From assembly GCF_009649745.1 (NCBI RefSeq), contig NZ_WJNG01000005.1, forward strand, positions 1 through 64,000: a DNA stretch of 64,000 nucleotides, given 5' to 3'. This document shows positions 62,717-64,000 of this stretch, piece by piece. Positions within the stretch are counted from its first letter, which is position 1. Each line of letters begins with the position of its first letter. The position numbers were made by a program, and so were the translations under genes. The notes beneath the pieces were generated by a model. The model was not told the DNA's origin. It did no database searches and saw only the letters and a list, made by a program, of their open reading frames with translations. The stretch comes from Aquibacillus halophilus (lineage in GTDB: Bacteria; Bacillota; Bacilli; Bacillales; Amphibacillaceae).

Positions 62717-64000
62717 ATGAGAAAATCAGTTGTTGCAATAGTCGGTAGACCGAATGTGGGGAAATCGACTATTTTTAATAGACTTGTTGGAGAACGAATT
62801 TCAATTGTAGAAGATGTTCCAGGAGTGACTCGTGACCGTATTTATTCACAAGCTGAATGGCTTACTACTTCATTTAATGTGATTGATACTGGCGGGATCG
62901 AAATTGGGGATGAGCCACTACTTGTACAAATGAGAGAACAAGCAGAAGTAGCTATACAAGAAGCAGACGTAATTATTTTTATGGTAAATGGTAGAGAAGG
63001 AATTACTGCTGCAGATGAGGAAGTAGCTAAGTTGCTATTCAAATCAAATAAACCTATTGTCTTGGCAGTAAATAAAGTTGATAATCCAGAAATGAGAGAT
63101 CAAATTTATGAGTTTTACTCTTTAGGATTCGGTGAACCCTTCCCAATCTCTGGTACTCATGGTTTAGGTTTGGGTGATATGCTGGATGACGTGGTTAAAC
63201 ATTTTCCAGAGTTGGAACAAGATGATCCTGACGACGATACAATTTATTTTAGTCTAATTGGAAGACCAAATGTCGGTAAATCATCTCTAGTTAATTCAAT
63301 TTTAAATGAAGAACGTGTTATCGTCAGCGATATCGCTGGTACGACAAGAGATGCGATTGATACTCCCTTTACAAAGGACGAGCAGAACTTTGTAATTATA
63401 GATACTGCTGGAATGAGAAAAAGAGGCAAGATTTATGAAACTACTGAAAAATACAGTATCCTTCGTGCATTAAAAGCAATTGAACGTTCTGACGTTGTAT
63501 TGACTCTTATTGATGCGGAAACTGGTATAATTGAACAAGATAAAAAAATTGCTGGGTACGCACATGAGGCAGGAAAAGCTGTTGTCATTGTCGTTAATAA
63601 ATGGGATACAATTGACTCTCACGATAAAGCTATTAAAGAATATGAACAAAAAATTCGAGCTCACTTCCAATTTTTAGACTATGCACCAATTGTATTTCTA
63701 TCGGCAAAAACTAAAAAGCGTATTCATACTTTACTACCTCAAGTATTAGAAGCAAGTGAAAACCATGCTAAACGTGTCGAGACAAATGTATTAAATGATG
63801 TAGTAATGGATGCAATTGCGATGAATCCTACTTCAACTTTTAAAGGACAGAAGCTTAAGATCTTGTATGCCACTCAAGTAGCAGTTAAGCCTCCTAGTTT
63901 TGTTGTATTTGTTAATGACCCTGACCTTTTACATTTCTCATATGAACGATTTTTAGAAAACAAAATCAGAGAAGCATTTGGATTCGAGGGTACTCCTATT
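62717..64000 (+). CDS. der: Ribosome biogenesis GTPase Der (EngA), right end cut
   Basis: The first 428 residues are present; the frame runs off the window edge (full length in B. subtilis is 436). Two tandem GTPase domains: G1 [12 protein letters not shown] (10-21) with G3 DTGG and NKVD; second G1 [12 protein letters not shown] (about 183) with DTAG and NKWD; then a KH-like C-terminal domain ([21 protein letters not shown]). It matures the 50S subunit. ATG follows AGAAAGGATG. Confidence 0.95.
   Translation, partial: MRKSVVAIVGRPNVGKSTIFNRLVGERISIVEDVPGVTRDRIYSQAEWLTTSFNVIDTGGIEIGDEPLLVQMREQAEVAIQEADVIIFMVNGREGITAADEEVAKLLFKSNKPIVLAVNKVDNPEMRDQIYEFYSLGFGEPFPISGTHGLGLGDMLDDVVKHFPELEQDDPDDDTIYFSLIGRPNVGKSSLVNSILNEERVIVSDIAGTTRDAIDTPFTKDEQNFVIIDTAGMRKRGKIYETTEKYSILRALKAIERSDVVLTLIDAETGIIEQDKKIAGYAHEAGKAVVIVVNKWDTIDSHDKAIKEYEQKIRAHFQFLDYAPIVFLSAKTKKRIHTLLPQVLEASENHAKRVETNVLNDVVMDAIAMNPTSTFKGQKLKILYATQVAVKPPSFVVFVNDPDLLHFSYERFLENKIREAFGFEGTPI

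Overview
The window is AT-rich chromosomal DNA from an endospore-forming member of the Bacillaceae. The gene content is core Bacillus-type: SpoIIAA/SpoIIAB/SigF, SpoIIM, SpoVA, SpmAB, DacB/DacF, SleB/YpeB and CotJ sporulation genes, the ResABCDE cytochrome c/redox operon, SigX/RsiX, and a YpdA-type bacillithiol disulfide reductase. Gene order closely follows the yqj-yqk-fur-spoIIA-res-ypb-yph arc of the B. subtilis chromosome, with local gains and losses. The genus cannot be fixed from sequence alone; a halotolerant relative such as Oceanobacillus, Virgibacillus or Gracilibacillus is a guess. No rRNA, tRNA, prophage, CRISPR array or intact IS element was seen.

Layout. 0-9.9 kb: RNase Z, a glycerophosphodiester phosphodiesterase, the yqjN-yqjP-yqjQ-yqkB-yqkE run, a DUF1349 protein, an aldo/keto reductase, NudF and an endonuclease Q-type repair enzyme. 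10-16 kb: SpoIIM, Fur (behind a PerR-box promoter), YqzK, XerD and a nucleoside-phosphorylase run (deoB-punA-pdp). 16-25 kb: dacF, the spoIIA operon, a repeat-bearing gap, a shortened spoVA operon (AA-AB-AEA-AF, without AC/AD/AEB), lysA and ppiB. 25-31 kb: an orphan ribT, a YjcZ-like micro-protein, scpAB, an iron-type superoxide dismutase and dacB-spmAB. 31-38 kb: rluB and resABCDE. 38-41.5 kb: a cobalamin riboswitch controlling a DUF4430 lipoprotein and an ECF S-component, then sigX-rsiX. 41.6-54.7 kb: an orphan HTH protein, ferredoxin, ypbB-recS-ypbD-ypbE, the cotJ operon on the minus strand, a CBS-domain protein, ypbG, ypbH, gudB, ypdA, asparaginase and prsW. 54.8-64 kb: sleB-ypeB, the c-di-GMP brake motI, ypfB, cmk, plsC, an S1-domain protein, yphA, a YIEGIA membrane protein with its small partner, and der, which runs off the right edge.

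How the parts work together. Several spore-specific genes have recognisable compartment-specific promoters: sigma-F type before dacF, sigma-E type before dacB-spmAB and cotJ, and sigma-G type before spoVAA and sleB. Iron/peroxide control (PerR box at fur), cell-envelope stress control (SigX-type autoregulatory promoter) and B12 control (riboswitch) can also be read directly.

The least ordinary features are three copies of a structured dispersed repeat whose stems vary in a compensatory way (one copy bounded by an 8-bp direct repeat), the missing core genes of the spoVA operon, and the compact B12-controlled lipoprotein/S-component pair between resE and sigX. Most of the remaining window is ordinary core chromosome, and I do not see a clear-cut wholly new system in it.
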